A DNA stretch of 64,000 nt from assembly GCA_030522415.1 (NCBI GenBank), contig CM060118.1, positions 14,512,651 through 14,576,650 on the forward strand, in the 5' to 3' direction. Below the pieces are notes generated by a model. The model was given only the letters and a program-made list of their open reading frames with translations. It did not search any database and was not told the DNA's origin. This document shows, piece by piece, positions 61,566 through 64,000 of the stretch (position 1 is its first letter; the number at the start of each line of letters is the position of its first letter). Source of the DNA: Channallabes apus (Eukaryota; Chordata; Actinopteri; Siluriformes; Clariidae). The translations under genes were made by a program, and so were the position numbers.

Positions 61566-62149
61566 ATTTCTATCTAAGGGCAATATAAAATAGCAAATTA
61601 TTGGGAGATGTGGGAACAAATATGTAGTAAATATAATGCAGAAGCCCCAAATTGGGCTGAGAATGTAGTATAGAAACTACAGTACTAGTAAAAATGTGAG
61701 AATCCTTAACATAATGGTAATGCATTTAACCTAAATCTCATGAACCATGAGACTGACCATGAGTCAGAATTTTTAAGCTGGAATATTTTTAGCCAACATG
61801 AGTTTTTGAGTTAGCTTAAACTCATAGCAAATGACTTAACTTGCATCATTGTTATTTTTAAAAATGCAGAATGAAAACAAACTAAAACTATCACTGTGTA
61901 AAAATTCTAGACAAAATAGCTTTGAAACATATATGCAGTGAATACTTTTTAATTAAATTCATTTTTATATCTGTAATTTAAAATTTTGTAATGTAAAAGA
62001 TGTACGCTTATTTTAAATGTGTGAATGCGTCCTTGTTCATGTTTAATACAGTATGTGGTAAATACTACACTATGCTTAAACAAAAATACATGGTGCAATA
62101 TTTCTGTCTTAAAAACCTAATAAAATTGCAGATAAATAATAATAAATAA

Positions 62150-62460
62150 GGGCGGCACAGTGGTGTAGTAACACTGCCGCCTTGCTCCTCAAGAGTCGAG
62201 GGTTCAATTCCCACCATTGTCTGTGTTAACTTAATTGTTAACAAAATTGCATGTTTAACAAAAAGAACATCCAAAAATTGTATTCCAATTTCCTCTGTCC
62301 AGAGACATGCAGATTAGGTTACCTGTCATTCCCAAATCATATGTGTGCCTGGTGATGGATTGGCATCCTGTCTAGGGTGTACCCCACCTGTCTCCTGGGA
62401 TAGACTCCCATCTGACAGTACAGGATAAAGCGTTATAGAAAATGTATTGATAACATAAAT
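62150..62460 (+). repeat. Dispersed fish SINE-like repeat with an internal insertion
   Basis: The head GGGCGGCACAGTGGTGTAG and GAGTCGAGGGTTCAATTCCC (B-box-like) are followed by about 60 bp of unrelated sequence. The family then resumes at TTTCCTCTGTCCAGAGACATG, GATGGATTGGCATCCTGTC and TCCTGGGATAGACTCCC. Confidence 0.75.
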
Positions 62461-63517
62461 AAATAAGTAAATATACAAATGAATAAATAAATGAACTTTG
62501 AATGGTGATTTTTTTTTCTTCTCAGTAAAAACACCCCATATTATTAACAGTCAAAGTACCTAAATCACAACATAACCAAACCCATGTGTACCCATATTTC
62601 ACATAACACAATTCCCTAGGACATGTCCAATAGTTTCCTCTCAGTACAGTGATAGACTATGGTTCAGATTAGCCACAAATACTTGATGGATTTTTTTTTA
62701 TTTGCTCAGCTGAAATGATACTTGGTTTGTCACTATTGATTAGCCTTTTAAAATAAAAAAAATAAAAAAAATAATAATAATAAATCACACCACAGTATAT
62801 TTTCAACATAATACACCAACCAAATAACAGTTCCACAGATAATATGCTTTATATGTCTGCTGTTTGTGTAACATCATGGTGCGTGACAATGGGTTATACA
62901 ATATAATAAATAACAGTTCAAAATCATCATTTGGCAGCAGAAACAGTTTGCATTGCAACAAAGACTGATAATACAGTACAGATTGTAGCACAATTACGGT
63001 GCAATAGTACATAGGGCTCAGAAATGGAAAACAATATTTTAACGTTTCCATTCATGTATTTCAGCTCCAGCATGAAGTTCTTAAATCAAAAGGATAATTC
63101 ATTTTGTTTCCTTTATATAAGCTGTATACAATCGGGAGTCGAGCTGGCGACCCAATCCAGTAAGACACTGCAGCTGGAATGCCAGATATATCTCTAGGGT
63201 ATTTGTTGTGGGATATGCGTAATGACACGTGGATTGACACTATCTCACTATATAAGCTGTATTTTGGTCTAATATAAAAAAACCATTAGACTTGGCAACT
63301 GAGTTTGTATTGAGCACATGTCCACACACATACTGTATGGTATTGTACAGTTTACTGCTCTCTATCCTGATTTGCAACATCTTGATTTAATCAGAGGTTA
63401 TTATTAGTAAAAAGTTCAAATACAGTGACCTAAATTCTCTATTTGAAAATGTGTAGATGTCCTATATGTGGCATAAGTAAAAAGCAACAACAAACAGGCT
63501 TGGTTATTTATATAATG

Positions 63518-63692
63518 CAGGGGTGTTCAAATCCAATCTTGGAGAGACACTGTCCAGCACAGTTTGTAACTCACCAACACTTAAACACCCCACTGAACCT
63601 GGTTAGATTAATTGAATCAGTCGAGTTTGAGTAGAAAAATCCCCAAATTGTGCCGGACACTAGCCTTCCCGGCCTAGATTTGAACAGCCCTG
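63518..63692. mobile_element. hAT-type MITE, 175 bp
   Basis: The termini CAGGGGTGTTCAAATCC and GATTTGAACAGCCCTG are inverted repeats. The flanking 8-mers ATATAATG (63510-63517) and ATCTAATG (63693-63700) match at 7/8. No coding capacity. Confidence 0.85.
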
Positions 63693-64000
63693 ATCTAATG
63701 CATGCTTTAATCTTAATGCATAAATGTTATCTTGTTTCTCTGTGCATGTACAGTATAATGCCATGTAACATTATAGCCTTATTATTTTCTGCATACCACA
63801 TGAAAATCTATACAATGAAATGATGTGAAACTTCAAGAGATCGGTCATAAGTCATAAATAATTAGCCTTTTTAACAAAAGAAATTAAGTTTATACATAAT
63901 AAAGAAGATCTTTAAAAATATCACACTCAAGGTCGTGCTGTTGTACTGAATATCAGCACTTTGGGTGCAGCCAGAGTAACAAAGATATCACAGCTATGAT

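Larger units (their letters stand above)
60961..63517. other. Gene-free right flank
   Basis: No gene recognised between the repeats listed separately. AT-rich, with A-runs near 62755-62785. Confidence 0.6.

Noticed and set aside
1..64000. CRISPR arrays, operons or bacterial-type systems
   Set aside because: Regular short repeats here are microsatellites, and the gene structure is clearly vertebrate.

Overview
This is a piece of a vertebrate nuclear genome, almost certainly a teleost fish. It shows GT-AG introns, many microsatellites, and a dense load of Tc1/mariner and hAT elements together with the short interspersed repeats typical of fish. Several repeat families look like those common in otophysan fishes such as catfish. 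That narrower placement comes from memory of repeat families, not from a search.

The window holds one well-supported protein-coding gene: a complete zswim8 orthologue on the minus strand. The ATG is at 57838 and the stop at 18611. I rebuilt it as 26 coding exons whose phases all join. All 25 introns are GT-AG, and the CDS is 5,799 nt (1,932 residues plus stop). ZSWIM8 is the substrate receptor of a Cullin-RING ubiquitin ligase that drives target-directed microRNA degradation. The SWIM zinc finger lies in exon 4, and a large disordered insert occupies exon 10. A start-stop upstream ORF overlaps the main start codon by one base. The likely 3' end is near 17,260 and the likely promoter lies somewhere in 58.5-59.5 kb.

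Left flank (1-17 kb): an apparently intact Tc1-like transposon, cut by the window edge, with a 340-residue DD34E transposase on the minus strand. It is joined directly to a second, internally deleted Tc1 element. A 758-bp hAT-type element with an 8-bp target-site duplication follows, then mostly non-coding DNA. At about 14.0-14.2 kb there is a promoter-like patch with a YY1-type motif and a strong splice donor, read on the minus strand. I interpret it as a non-coding first exon of an unidentified gene running off the left edge. A 91-bp part of this patch is duplicated about 1.15 kb upstream with one mismatch.

Gene body (17-59 kb): introns carry decayed Tc1 copies, two hAT-type elements with recognisable target-site duplications, SINE-like sequences and microsatellites. 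Right flank (59.6-64 kb): no gene seen, only SINE-like repeats, a decayed Tc1 copy and a 175-bp hAT-type MITE.

I did not find a previously undescribed multi-gene system. The most useful leads are the duplicated promoter/first-exon core, the start-stop uORF on zswim8, and the possibly functional Tc1 transposase.
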